Positions 36,183-43,503 of a stretch of 44,105 nt of DNA are shown here, piece by piece. Every line of letters begins with the position of its first letter. Position 1 is the stretch's first letter. Both the position numbers and the translations under genes were made by a program. The DNA comes from Dehalococcoidales bacterium (GTDB lineage Bacteria > Chloroflexota > Dehalococcoidia > Dehalococcoidales > JAFGLR01). Under the pieces are notes generated by a model. The model was given only the letters and a program-made list of their open reading frames with translations. It was not told the origin of the DNA and did not search any database. Location of the stretch: assembly GCA_016927955.1 (NCBI GenBank), contig JAFGLR010000164.1, positions 1 to 44,105 on the forward strand. Reading direction: 5' to 3'.

Positions 36183-37361
36183 TTACCATTCATTGGCCGG
36201 GGTCGTGTAGGTGATGTTCCACCACAGACCGACGGAAACGACATCGTTGATATCGATACTGCCGTCGCGGTTGACATCTTTGGTGATAACGTAGCCTTGT
36301 TGGCCGGTGCTTTTGTTCCAGGACAGACCGATGCTTACGATATCGTTGATATCGACAGTACTGCTGGCATCAACATCCTGGCGGGGGTTAACCATGACGA
36401 AGCCCTGGTCTTTAACGGTGTTCTGACCGGCATCGCTGTACAGGTAATCACGGAAAGCCGCGCCGTAAGCGCCGAGATTGGGAGTAACACCGTTGGCGAC
36501 GAGGTAAAGATACCGGGAGATAGCATAGGTCCCCCTGGTAACGTTCTGGTCGGTCGGAACAACCGCCGGAGCCGCATCATTAGCTTTGACGGGTATGGCT
36601 CTTACGTCGCCGCTGATGCTGCCGAGATAACCGACACCGATGTATCCGATAGAGCCAACAGCGGTGGCATTAACATCGGCAACCACCTCCGCATTGGAGT
36701 CTTTCCTGGTGTAACCAGCGGTAGCGTATAGAGGACCGAGATATGCCTCTTCAGCTGCTTCATTCATAGCACACTTGGATACGATGGTATCGCGGGTGCC
36801 GGAACCGATAATCCTGGCGATAGGAAAGATGTCGGTAGCGGGCCAGGCCGCATTGATATCGCTCCATTTTGTATAGATACCTTCGTAGATGTCGCCGATT
36901 ACAGTAGTAGTCAGGGCGTCGATAGCCGATAGGGAGCCGTCATCGTGGATGATGACGCAAACACCGTCACGAGCGACGACATCGTTTCTAATATCGGGGT
37001 AGGAGCTTTTCTTATTGCTGGAGCACATACCGAGATTCGCATCTCCCTGCGTTACGGCATAGGCGCCGTGGCCGGAGCCGCCGGAGTAGAGCTGGGCAAT
37101 GCAGCCCGAGCCGCCGGCACTGGCCTGGAAAGGACCCACCGCCTGCACCTGTCCGACCGTGGTCACACCAAGGGAGGCTGCGACTATGGGATACAGCGTG
37201 GTGGAGCCGGCGATTCTCAAATTCGAGCTAGAATCCCATGCATCTAGATAGTCATCGGCAGCTAATACCGGAAGAGCAGCGGTTACCAGGGCAGTAGCTG
37301 CTAATACGATACTAACAGCTCTGACGCTGAATTTTGATTTCAAGAACCTCTTGAAGTTCAC
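36183..37361 (-). CDS. Phosphate-binding protein fused to a dockerin
   Basis: A 392-residue exported protein. After the signal peptide (ALPVLA cleavage region) comes a PstS-like domain of the compact kind: IAGSTTLYP, SGGSG, GDANLGMCSS and the phosphate loop IIGSGTRDTI, with SIGYIGVGYL and a C-terminal YLYSDAGQ helix. The last 65 residues are a dockerin with loops DVDASSTVDIND and DVNRDGSIDIND, ending ANEW. No lipobox or membrane anchor is present, so the protein should be held at the surface by cohesin binding instead. The GTG start has AAGGAG upstream. It is the first gene after the Pho-box promoter and heads the cohesin run. I know of no described PstS-dockerin fusion, but I cannot search. 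Confidence 0.88.
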   Translation of the reverse strand: MNFKRFLKSKFSVRAVSIVLAATALVTAALPVLAADDYLDAWDSSSNLRIAGSTTLYPIVAASLGVTTVGQVQAVGPFQASAGGSGCIAQLYSGGSGHGAYAVTQGDANLGMCSSNKKSSYPDIRNDVVARDGVCVIIHDDGSLSAIDALTTTVIGDIYEGIYTKWSDINAAWPATDIFPIARIIGSGTRDTIVSKCAMNEAAEEAYLGPLYATAGYTRKDSNAEVVADVNATAVGSIGYIGVGYLGSISGDVRAIPVKANDAAPAVVPTDQNVTRGTYAISRYLYLVANGVTPNLGAYGAAFRDYLYSDAGQNTVKDQGFVMVNPRQDVDASSTVDINDIVSIGLSWNKSTGQQGYVITKDVNRDGSIDINDVVSVGLWWNITYTTPANEW

Positions 37362-37538
37362 TTTATTTTTTTCTCCTTAAATTTTATTAATTCGGATTAC
37401 GATACTAGATGTTATTGTTAAGGCGATTATATTTTGTCCTCGGCTTATCGTTAGCTTCCCGGCGGCCCACCTCCTGTTTTTTGAGTTAGCATACCCGAGG
37501 TTGACACGATGATATTACGGGAGTAGAATAAATTTAAC

Positions 37539-37606
37539 GCTCGGGTTCGACCTGAGCTGGAGGGAAGTCTTGTGGAAACGAGCCGCTGTGTGACTTCCCT
37601 CTGCTT
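37539..37606 (-). ncRNA. Conserved structured element, copy 2 (5' leader of the PstS-dockerin gene)
   Basis: Contains GCTCGGG-TTCGA-CCTGAGC (37539-37557) and a perfect 10-bp stem GAGGGAAGTC (37560-37569) with GACTTCCCTC (37592-37601) around the core TTGTGG-AACGAGCCGCTGT shared with copy 1. It lies between the Pho-box promoter (proximal unit 37802) and the GTG at 37361, so it should be transcribed in the roughly 420-base leader on the minus strand. Confidence 0.6.
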
Positions 37607-37786
37607 TTTATGCCAAGCTACTATTTTCTTTCTTAAACAAGTTGATTTGTTTGAGGTATAGAAATATCGTCTGACCATGACTCAGGGTTGTCTTTCGGCT
37701 AGATACTTCCATTTTCCGTTTCCCATCCCTTTCCGTTTATTTTCACTCAGCCAAGTTTAGTTGTATCTCTTGAGCAACCAGTTACA

Positions 37787-37840
37787 ATAGTAACAGACCG
37801 ATGTTAGGGTTATTTTAGGGAAATGTTATAATTTGATTAA
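37787..37840 (-). promoter_or_regulatory. Pho-box promoter of the cohesin/PstS-dockerin run
   Basis: Read on the minus strand, four hexamers at 11-bp spacing: TTAATC (37835), ATAACA (37824), CTAAAA (37813), CTAACA (37802), then 9 bp to a -10 hexamer TACTAT (37787-37792). Two more distal positions do not fit, so this box is weaker than the others. The rest of 37362-38071 holds the structured element, a perfect 12-bp palindrome CCGGTCGACCGG (38017-38028) and no credible gene. Confidence 0.65.
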
Positions 37841-38071
37841 TTTTTATGCATATTTTAAGGTATTATTTAGATTCAGTATTTACATAAAATCGTTAAAACT
37901 TGTCATAATATGTTATTTTTCACTTTTAGTACTGAAGTAACTGAAACTGATTGCTTCCTTATATATATACTAAGGTAAGGGTACGGTCTCGTAATCGTAA
38001 CTTGCAGACGTAAATACCGGTCGACCGGCCGGGTAATTTGCACCATTACGGTTGGAGTTCGGCAGCTGGTT

Positions 38072-38917
38072 TTACCCGAATCTTCCGGTAATATATTCCT
38101 CGGTCTTTTTATTTTCCGGGCGGCTGAAGATGTTTGTCGTCGTATTATATTCGACCAGTTCTCCCAGCAGCATAAAGGAAGTCCAGTCCGAGACTCGGGC
38201 AGCCTGTTGCATGTTGTGGGTAACGATAACGATGGTATATTGTTTTTTCAAATCGGCTATCAATTCCTCGATTTTCAATGTCGATATGGGGTCGAGAGCA
38301 GAGCAGGGTTCATCCAGGAGTAATATCTCCGGTTCGACGGCTAAAGCCCGGGCGATACACAATCGCTGCTGCTGGCCGCCGGATAGTGACGCCCCGGATT
38401 GATTAAGCTTATCCTTTACCTCTTCCCATAAAGCAGCTTGCCGCAGGCTTTTTTCAACAATCTCCTCGGTTTCGTACTTTCTCCCCCAAATCGTGGTTAG
38501 GCGTACACCGGCGGAAACATTATCGGCAATAGACATATTAGGGAATGGTGTAGGTTTTTGAAAGACCATTCCCATTTGTCTACGAATTAAAACCGGGTCG
38601 ACGTTGTTGGTATAAATATTAATACCGTCCAACAGTATCCTGCCGGTAACCCTAGCCCCTCTAGAAACTTCGTGAAGACGGTTTAGACAGCGGATTAATG
38701 TGGACTTTCCGCAACCGGACGGTCCGATAATCGCTGTAACTGACTGAGGTTTAATGGTCATACTTACGTTTTTTATGGCTATCGTTGCCCCGTACCAGGC
38801 ACTCAATTTCTTAATTTCCAGCAAACCTATTCCCTGCTTCTCGATTGCCTCTTTTTCAAAATTAGTTGAACTGTCATCTTCCGGCTTATCGGAAACGTAT
38901 AATTCTTTTACACTCAT
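38072..38917 (-). CDS. pstB: Phosphate ABC transporter ATPase PstB (Pst-2)
   Basis: A 281-residue orthodox PstB: Walker [11 protein letters not shown]-loop [11 protein letters not shown], signature LSGGQQQR, Walker [14 protein letters not shown], switch VTHNM and the usual C-terminus EYITGRFG. It powers high-affinity phosphate import with PstC and PstA. About 30 acidic, polar N-terminal residues precede the ATPase core. The ATG follows GGAAGGTG, 18 bases after pstA. No phoU follows it, although phoU is the usual last gene of such operons; the only PhoU domain in the window is the fusion at 3906. Its signature motif contrasts with the altered one in the Pst-1 ATPase. Confidence 0.95.
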   Translation of the reverse strand: MSVKELYVSDKPEDDSSTNFEKEAIEKQGIGLLEIKKLSAWYGATIAIKNVSMTIKPQSVTAIIGPSGCGKSTLIRCLNRLHEVSRGARVTGRILLDGINIYTNNVDPVLIRRQMGMVFQKPTPFPNMSIADNVSAGVRLTTIWGRKYETEEIVEKSLRQAALWEEVKDKLNQSGASLSGGQQQRLCIARALAVEPEILLLDEPCSALDPISTLKIEELIADLKKQYTIVIVTHNMQQAARVSDWTSFMLLGELVEYNTTTNIFSRPENKKTEEYITGRFG

Positions 38918-38935
38918 ATTTCACCTTCCTTGAAT

Positions 38936-39790
38936 TCACCTGGTTCGGCGGCTGGAAAGCCAGCGTACAAAGATACTGATGATTAATATCAGAATGACCA
39001 GCAGAAAAGCCCCGGCCCAGGCTTGCTGATTTTGGTCGGGATAAGCGGATATGGCATATTTATATATTTGCAGCGGTAACGCCGCAATAGGTTTTAAAAG
39101 GCCGTCAAAGCCGAAATAGTTACCGAAGGCGGTAAAAATCAGCGGGGCAGTCTCGCCGGCAATTCTGGCTACTCCCAGCATTATGCCGGTGATTATTCCG
39201 GTAATCGCACCGGGCATAATTACTCCTAACACGGTACGCCAGCGGGGTATGCCGAGAGCCAAAGCCGCCTCACGAATAGAATTCGGTACCAGCTTTATAG
39301 ACTCCTCCGTGGTACGGGTTACCATAGGTATCATTATTACAGCCAAAGCTATACCGGCGGATAACGCTGAATAAGCTTGCAGGGGACGTACTACGATGGC
39401 GTATGCGAACACCCCAACCACTATTGAGGGGACACCGGCTAAAATGTCGGCTGCAAAGCGGACGCTTGATGCCATTTTTTTACCGCCGAATTCGGACAGG
39501 TAAGTACCTGCCATTAATCCGACCGGCAGGGCTATCACGGAAGCGATAAGAGTTAAAATCACCGTTCCGATTATTTCATTTTTCATCCCGCCTCCGGATT
39601 CACCGGCCGGCACAGCGGCATTAACCAGAAAATCAATATTAATATATGAAATACCATTAATTAAGGTATATCCGAGGATTACCAGCAGCAATATTACAGC
39701 GATGCCGGCCGCCAGAGTACATAACGTGAGAGTTATCCGGCTGGTCCACTTGCGAATATAGTAACCCTGTGCATCTACCTTATTGAACAT
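38936..39790 (-). CDS. pstA: Phosphate ABC transporter permease PstA (Pst-2)
   Basis: A 284-residue permease of normal PstA length with about six helices and the EAA loop IREAALALGIPRWRTVLGVIMPGA. GLMAGTYLSEFG and GVARIAGETAPLIFTAFG are family landmarks; the conserved Arg and Glu in ARIAGE line the phosphate path. Its ATG lies inside the last codons of pstC (11-base overlap), so the two permease subunits are made in equal amounts. Confidence 0.95.
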   Translation of the reverse strand: MFNKVDAQGYYIRKWTSRITLTLCTLAAGIAVILLLVILGYTLINGISYINIDFLVNAAVPAGESGGGMKNEIIGTVILTLIASVIALPVGLMAGTYLSEFGGKKMASSVRFAADILAGVPSIVVGVFAYAIVVRPLQAYSALSAGIALAVIMIPMVTRTTEESIKLVPNSIREAALALGIPRWRTVLGVIMPGAITGIITGIMLGVARIAGETAPLIFTAFGNYFGFDGLLKPIAALPLQIYKYAISAYPDQNQQAWAGAFLLVILILIISIFVRWLSSRRTR

Positions 39791-40748
39791 TTTCAGCCTT
39801 AACCTTTGTCATCCGCCAGACTAAAACCCTGGCAATGACATTAGCAAATAAAGTCACCCCGAAAAGAACCAGAGCTAATTCAATCAAGCTGCTGATGAAG
39901 ATTCCGGAAGAAGCTTCCGCGAATTCGCTGGCGATTTTACTGGCAATGGTAGTTCCCGGCGAAAAAAGTGAAGCTGTCACCCGGTATTCGTTTCCGATAA
40001 CCATAGTTACTGCCATGGTTTCCCCCAATGCCCTGCCTAAACCCAAAATAATAGCTCCCACAAGTCCGGACCGGCAATATGGAATAACAGCTCTCCTGAT
40101 GGTTTCCCAACGGGTCGCTCCCAGTGCCAGCATGGCTTCTCTTTGAGTGTCAGGAACGGCTTGCATGGCATCACGGCTAACCGCCGTTATAATTGGTATC
40201 ATCATAATAGATAGGATGATTCCGGCGGCTAAAAAACCTACTCCAAAAGGGGGGCCTTGAAAAAACGGTAGGAATCCAAGATGGGTACCAAGCCAGGCCT
40301 CGACCGGTTCTTGTAAAAACGGAACTAATACGAAAAGTCCCCACAGGCCGATAATCACACTGGGTATGGCCGCGAGCATTTCGATCAGAAATGAAGCCGG
40401 CCGGCGAATCCAGGGTGGAGCAAGCTCCACCAGAAAGAGGGCTGCTCCCAGGCTGATAGGAATTGCTATAATAATGCCGAGAAGAGAACTTAACAGAGTT
40501 CCAAATATTGCCGGTAAGGCTCCGAAATCTCCTTGTACTACATCCCAGGAGGTACTTCCGAAAAAGGATAGGCCGAATTTTTGTATCGAGGGAACAGCAT
40601 CGATATTGAGGATTACTAACATACCCACCAATATCGCGATTACCAGAAGCGCAAACGCCAGGGTAATTTTGGGGAAAATCCGGTCTCCAATACTCTTCCG
40701 GTGCAATTTCCCGGTTAGCTCCTCTGGGGTAGGCGGGTAAGATACCAT
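39780..40748 (-). CDS. pstC: Phosphate ABC transporter permease PstC (Pst-2)
   Basis: A 322-residue PstC. FGLSFFGSTSWDVVQGDFGALPAIFGTL is the normal outer loop, with no calcium-loop insert, unlike the Pst-1 PstC. The EAA loop QREAMLALGATRWETIRRAVIPY and GLGRALGETMAVTMVIGN are intact. It pairs with PstA to form the channel. AAAGGAAA precedes the ATG. A 93-base gap separates it from pstS. Confidence 0.95.
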   Translation of the reverse strand: MVSYPPTPEELTGKLHRKSIGDRIFPKITLAFALLVIAILVGMLVILNIDAVPSIQKFGLSFFGSTSWDVVQGDFGALPAIFGTLLSSLLGIIIAIPISLGAALFLVELAPPWIRRPASFLIEMLAAIPSVIIGLWGLFVLVPFLQEPVEAWLGTHLGFLPFFQGPPFGVGFLAAGIILSIMMIPIITAVSRDAMQAVPDTQREAMLALGATRWETIRRAVIPYCRSGLVGAIILGLGRALGETMAVTMVIGNEYRVTASLFSPGTTIASKIASEFAEASSGIFISSLIELALVLFGVTLFANVIARVLVWRMTKVKAENVQ

Positions 40749-40819
40749 TAGTTTCCTTTTATCACTTACAATTTATTTTAAGGAAAAAGATTAAAATGAA
40801 TAACTCTTTATTTTCTTAT

Positions 40820-40834
40820 TCCGGTATAGCCGGA
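40820..40834 (-). other. Small hairpin between pstS and pstC
   Basis: TCCGG-TATAG-CCGGA, followed on the minus strand by A/T-rich sequence without a T-run. Such hairpins after pstS commonly protect the pstS message so that more binding protein than permease is made. The stem is only five pairs. Confidence 0.35.
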
Positions 40835-40841
40835 CGGTCAT

Positions 40842-41951
40842 TTATTGTGACAGTATCGGTTTCCCCCCGAACTGTAACGACTGGATTAATTTTTCGGTAT
40901 TAGCTACGGCCGCACTTGATAAAGGTGCGTAATCAAGAGACGTACAGTACTGTTGGCCTTCATGCACGGCCCACCGGAGAACTTCGGCTAGGATTTTCCC
41001 TTTTATTTCATTTTTCTGGTTAACATATGCCAGTATCCAGGTAAATCCGACGATGGGATAAGCGTCCGGATTGGATGAGTTGGTTATCATAATTTTCATA
41101 TGGTCGGGTAATCCTATACCTTCGGAGGCAGCGGTAGCTCCTTCCAAGGAAGGTAACAGGTAGTTCCCTGAAATATTTTGTAATTGAGCGTAAGGCAGGT
41201 TATTCTGTTTGGCATATGCAAGTTCAACATATCCGATTGAACTAGTGATGTTTTTCACCTGACCGGCTACTCCGGCATTGCCTTGGCCCCCGATATCCCC
41301 GGGCCAGCTCACCGAAGTAGCGTTCCCAACCTTAATTCTCCAATCATCACTAATTTTTGAAAGGTAATTCGTCACTATGAACGTTGTGCCGGAACCGTCG
41401 GAACGGTGGACTACCGCAATATCGGTGTCCGGAAGGTGTAAATCGGGATTAAGCACGGCGATAGCCGGGTCATTCCATTTGATTATTCTCTTAAGATAAA
41501 TATCCGCCAGAACAGTTCCCGTAAGTTTTAGCTGTCCGGTATCGATACCGGGAACGTTATAAATGATAGCAACGGCACCGCTGGTCATCGGAATATGTAA
41601 TATAGGACCGCCGGATGCTTCGGCAAGACTCTGCTGTTCCTGAGTCATAATACCGTCGGAGGCTCCAAAATCCACCGTTCCGGCCGTAATTTGCTGGATT
41701 CCGGCACCGGAACCGACAGCTTGATAGTTTATTTTGTTACCGGTCGTCTTATAATATTCGTCGAACCACTTTGTGTATAGCGGGTTAGGGAAAGTGGCAC
41801 CGGCTCCGTTTAAATTAGCTCCGGATGGACTTGTGGAAGTACTTACCCCGTTAGTTACCGTGTCCGAGGAGGAACATCCGATAACTGTGAGCCCGGTTAT
41901 CATCAAAGCGAATATAATACCAAACCATTTAGCGGTTAGCCTTTTTAACAT
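40842..41951 (-). CDS. pstS: Phosphate-binding lipoprotein PstS (Pst-2)
   Basis: A 369-residue lipoprotein (lipobox TVIGC, then a Ser/Thr linker). Ligand residues of classical PstS are all visible: GAGATFPNPLY, VGSGAG, FGASD and HRSDGSGTTF, plus SIGYVELAYA and SLDYAPLSS. It captures phosphate outside the membrane and delivers it to PstC-A-B encoded directly downstream. AAGGAGTG lies nine bases before the ATG. Transcription should start at the Pho-box promoter at 42223-42298 and pass through a microprotein gene first. Confidence 0.95.
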   Translation of the reverse strand: MLKRLTAKWFGIIFALMITGLTVIGCSSSDTVTNGVSTSTSPSGANLNGAGATFPNPLYTKWFDEYYKTTGNKINYQAVGSGAGIQQITAGTVDFGASDGIMTQEQQSLAEASGGPILHIPMTSGAVAIIYNVPGIDTGQLKLTGTVLADIYLKRIIKWNDPAIAVLNPDLHLPDTDIAVVHRSDGSGTTFIVTNYLSKISDDWRIKVGNATSVSWPGDIGGQGNAGVAGQVKNITSSIGYVELAYAKQNNLPYAQLQNISGNYLLPSLEGATAASEGIGLPDHMKIMITNSSNPDAYPIVGFTWILAYVNQKNEIKGKILAEVLRWAVHEGQQYCTSLDYAPLSSAAVANTEKLIQSLQFGGKPILSQ

Positions 41952-42054
41952 TTATAACACTCCTTAGCTCTTTCTCTTATTAAAAAGTAGAAAGAATACT
42001 TCCGTTATTGTATAACGAAATATATTCAATATTTATTAATGCAATTCATGGTGA

Positions 42055-42204
42055 TTATTTGGGTTCGCAGCACCCGTATGAGTTTTCTTTATCTGCAGCT
42101 GACACCTGCGGTCGCTCATTCGTTTCAAACGTGCTCGTAGCCGGGTCACCCTGCCAATCTATGGTAAATAACCTTTCTATGTTATCCAAGTCCAATTCGC
42201 CCAT
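42055..42204 (-). CDS. Microprotein of 49 aa in the pst leader
   Basis: A short gene missed by the ORF track. It begins MGELDLDNIERL and ends GCCEPK, with an acidic first half and a vicinal Cys pair near the C-terminus. GGAGG stands six bases before the ATG, and the -10 hexamer TATACT and Pho box lie just upstream, so it is the first translated gene of the pst transcript. I recognise no family. It has no membrane segment or signal peptide, so it should be cytoplasmic; the Cys pair might bind metal or sense redox state. A competing ATG four bases earlier meets a stop after ten codons. Confidence 0.65.
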   Translation of the reverse strand: MGELDLDNIERLFTIDWQGDPATSTFETNERPQVSAADKENSYGCCEPK

Positions 42205-42222
42205 TTCATGCCTCCTCGTTAA

Positions 42223-42298
42223 AGTATAAAAACCCCAGGTTAGCGTTTTGTAAAAGATTATTAATGAATTCGTTAAATTTACATTAAATTATTGTTAG
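42223..42298 (-). promoter_or_regulatory. Pho-box promoter of the microprotein-pstSCAB operon
   Basis: Minus-strand hexamers at 11-bp spacing: CTAACA (42293), TTAATG (42282), TTAACG (42271), ATTAAT (42260), TTTACA (42249), CTAACC (42238). After 9 bp comes TATACT (42223-42228) as the -10. It is divergent from the next promoter, 48 bp away. Confidence 0.85.
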
Positions 42299-42346
42299 AA
42301 GAGGGGGGGTATCGTAGAACTACATACCGATAACCCGATGGCATTG

Positions 42347-42422
42347 TAAACAATATTTTTACACTATCCTTACAAACAATTAATGTTTTACGAACAAAAG
42401 CATAATATCCTCAGGCTATCAT
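42347..42422 (+). promoter_or_regulatory. Pho-box promoter of the second PHP gene
   Basis: Hexamers at 11-bp spacing: TAAACA (42347), TTTACA (42358), CTTACA (42369), TTAATG (42380), CGAACA (42391), ATAATA (42402). Nine bases further is TATCAT (42417-42422), a plausible -10. The geometry is identical to the other boxes, though the last two units match less well. Confidence 0.72.
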
Positions 42423-42457
42423 AGAAATAGTAGAGCTAAATATTATGAGGAGGAAGA

Positions 42458-43231
42458 GTGAAATTCGACTTGCACGTCCACGCCTTAATTGCCAAATATA
42501 TCCCGTTTGAAACGGATCAGCTTAATCGAATGATTACTGTTGCTCGAAGAAGGGGTTTAAACGGTTTTGCTGTTGTCGACCATATTCACTACCTTGGATA
42601 TTGGCGGACATCTAATATTTTTAGGGAGTCTTTTCCATACTATAATGGTATCTACGAAGTGACTGAGGATTTCCATATTATCAGTGGGGCCGAGGTCCAT
42701 ATTAAAGGTGGTGGGCATATTTTAGTATTAGGCGACCTTGGTGAGATTCATCGTATCGATGAAGAAATGAACCTTAGTGGTGGATACCGGCCGACTTTGG
42801 AACAACTGATAACAAATACTTCTTCCGATATGGTTTATATCGGGGCTCATCCTTTTCGGTCTTCCTGCGGATTGACAGAATTTAAACCGAGTCAGCTTAA
42901 ATCGTTATGTGCTCTCGAGTAAAACGGTAGCGACTACGAAAATATCGAGCAGGTAAGACGATTTGTTAAAACCTTTAAGATACCGTTAGTCGGCGGCAGC
43001 GATGCCCATGTCTGGCCGTTAATCGGTATAACTTACACGATTTTACCCGATAGCGTACCGAACATAGCTAATATAAAGTTTTCGATAGAACAGGGATTAA
43101 CACGCGCTGAAATAGAGGAGGATGCCGCTTTTAAAGTGAACTGGTGCAATCGGTTAAAGATTAGCATTAAGGAGTGGTTATACCAACCGCCCTTAATCGT
43201 AAAATCAGGTAATAGCCTTATGGAATATTAA
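42458..43231 (+). pseudogene. PHP-domain phosphoesterase interrupted by one in-frame TAA
   Basis: The frame from the GTG at 42458 (GAGGAGG upstream) runs 258 codons to TAA at 43229-43231 with a single TAA at codon 155 (42920-42922). PHP motifs lie on both sides: DLHVHA, VDHIHY, GAEVH and GAHPF before it, GGSDAH after it. Alignment to the paralogue at 2307 (SLELNG against ALE-stop-NG) puts Leu at the stop, so one TTA to TAA change explains it. The 154-residue product would lack the last metal histidine. Promoter and ribosome site are intact, so the lesion is recent, or a sequencing error, or a case of read-through. Confidence 0.85.
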
Positions 43232-43307
43232 TCGACCATACTGAGAACGTCTCAGACATTCAAATTAGAGCTACCTTTTCGTTATTCCGTATAAGATAGT
43301 CTCTTCC

Positions 43308-43383
43308 TTAACATTTTTTTAAACAGAGTTTTACGTGTCTTTAACAAAGTCAAAACATAACCTTAAACTTGGCCCCTCATAAT
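43308..43383 (+). promoter_or_regulatory. Pho-box promoter of the terminal pstS gene
   Basis: Hexamers at 11-bp spacing: TTAACA (43308), TTAAAC (43319), TTTACG (43330), TTAACA (43341), AAAACA (43352), TTAAAC (43363), then 9 bp to CATAAT (43378-43383). With two exact TTAACA units it is among the clearest boxes in the window. Confidence 0.85.
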
Positions 43384-43432
43384 AATAAGCGAGACTATTA
43401 ACAATTTCCTAATAACCTTTAAGGAGGTATTG

Positions 43433-43503
43433 ATGGGGCTAATGTGAAGACTAATAATTCTCGCTGTAAAAGTAAAAATATAATTTATATAAGGAGTAAT
43501 TAA
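43433..43503 (+). other. Two overlapping mini-ORFs in the pstS leader
   Basis: A strong AAGGAGGT (43421-43428) precedes ATG GGG CTA ATG TGA, a four-residue ORF. Its stop overlaps a GTG that opens a 19-codon ORF (43444-43503), whose TAA overlaps the pstS ATG. pstS also has its own AAGGAG. This could be a coupled leader or chance. Confidence 0.35.

Noticed and set aside
10102-37361. Cellulosome for plant polysaccharide breakdown
   Set aside because: Cohesins and dockerins are present but no glycoside hydrolase, carbohydrate-binding module or esterase was seen; the enzyme-like context is phosphate transport.
37451-37492. 13-codon leader ORF ending GGGPPGS in the PstS-dockerin leader
   Set aside because: No ribosome binding site precedes its ATG; the only good AGGAGGT lies inside it. 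It is part of the 75-aa track ORF, which overlaps the structured element and is probably non-coding.
38017-38028. Perfect 12-bp palindrome CCGGTCGACCGG after pstB
   Set aside because: No loop and no T-run, so not a terminator; a restriction-like palindrome of this size can occur by chance and no partner site was found nearby.
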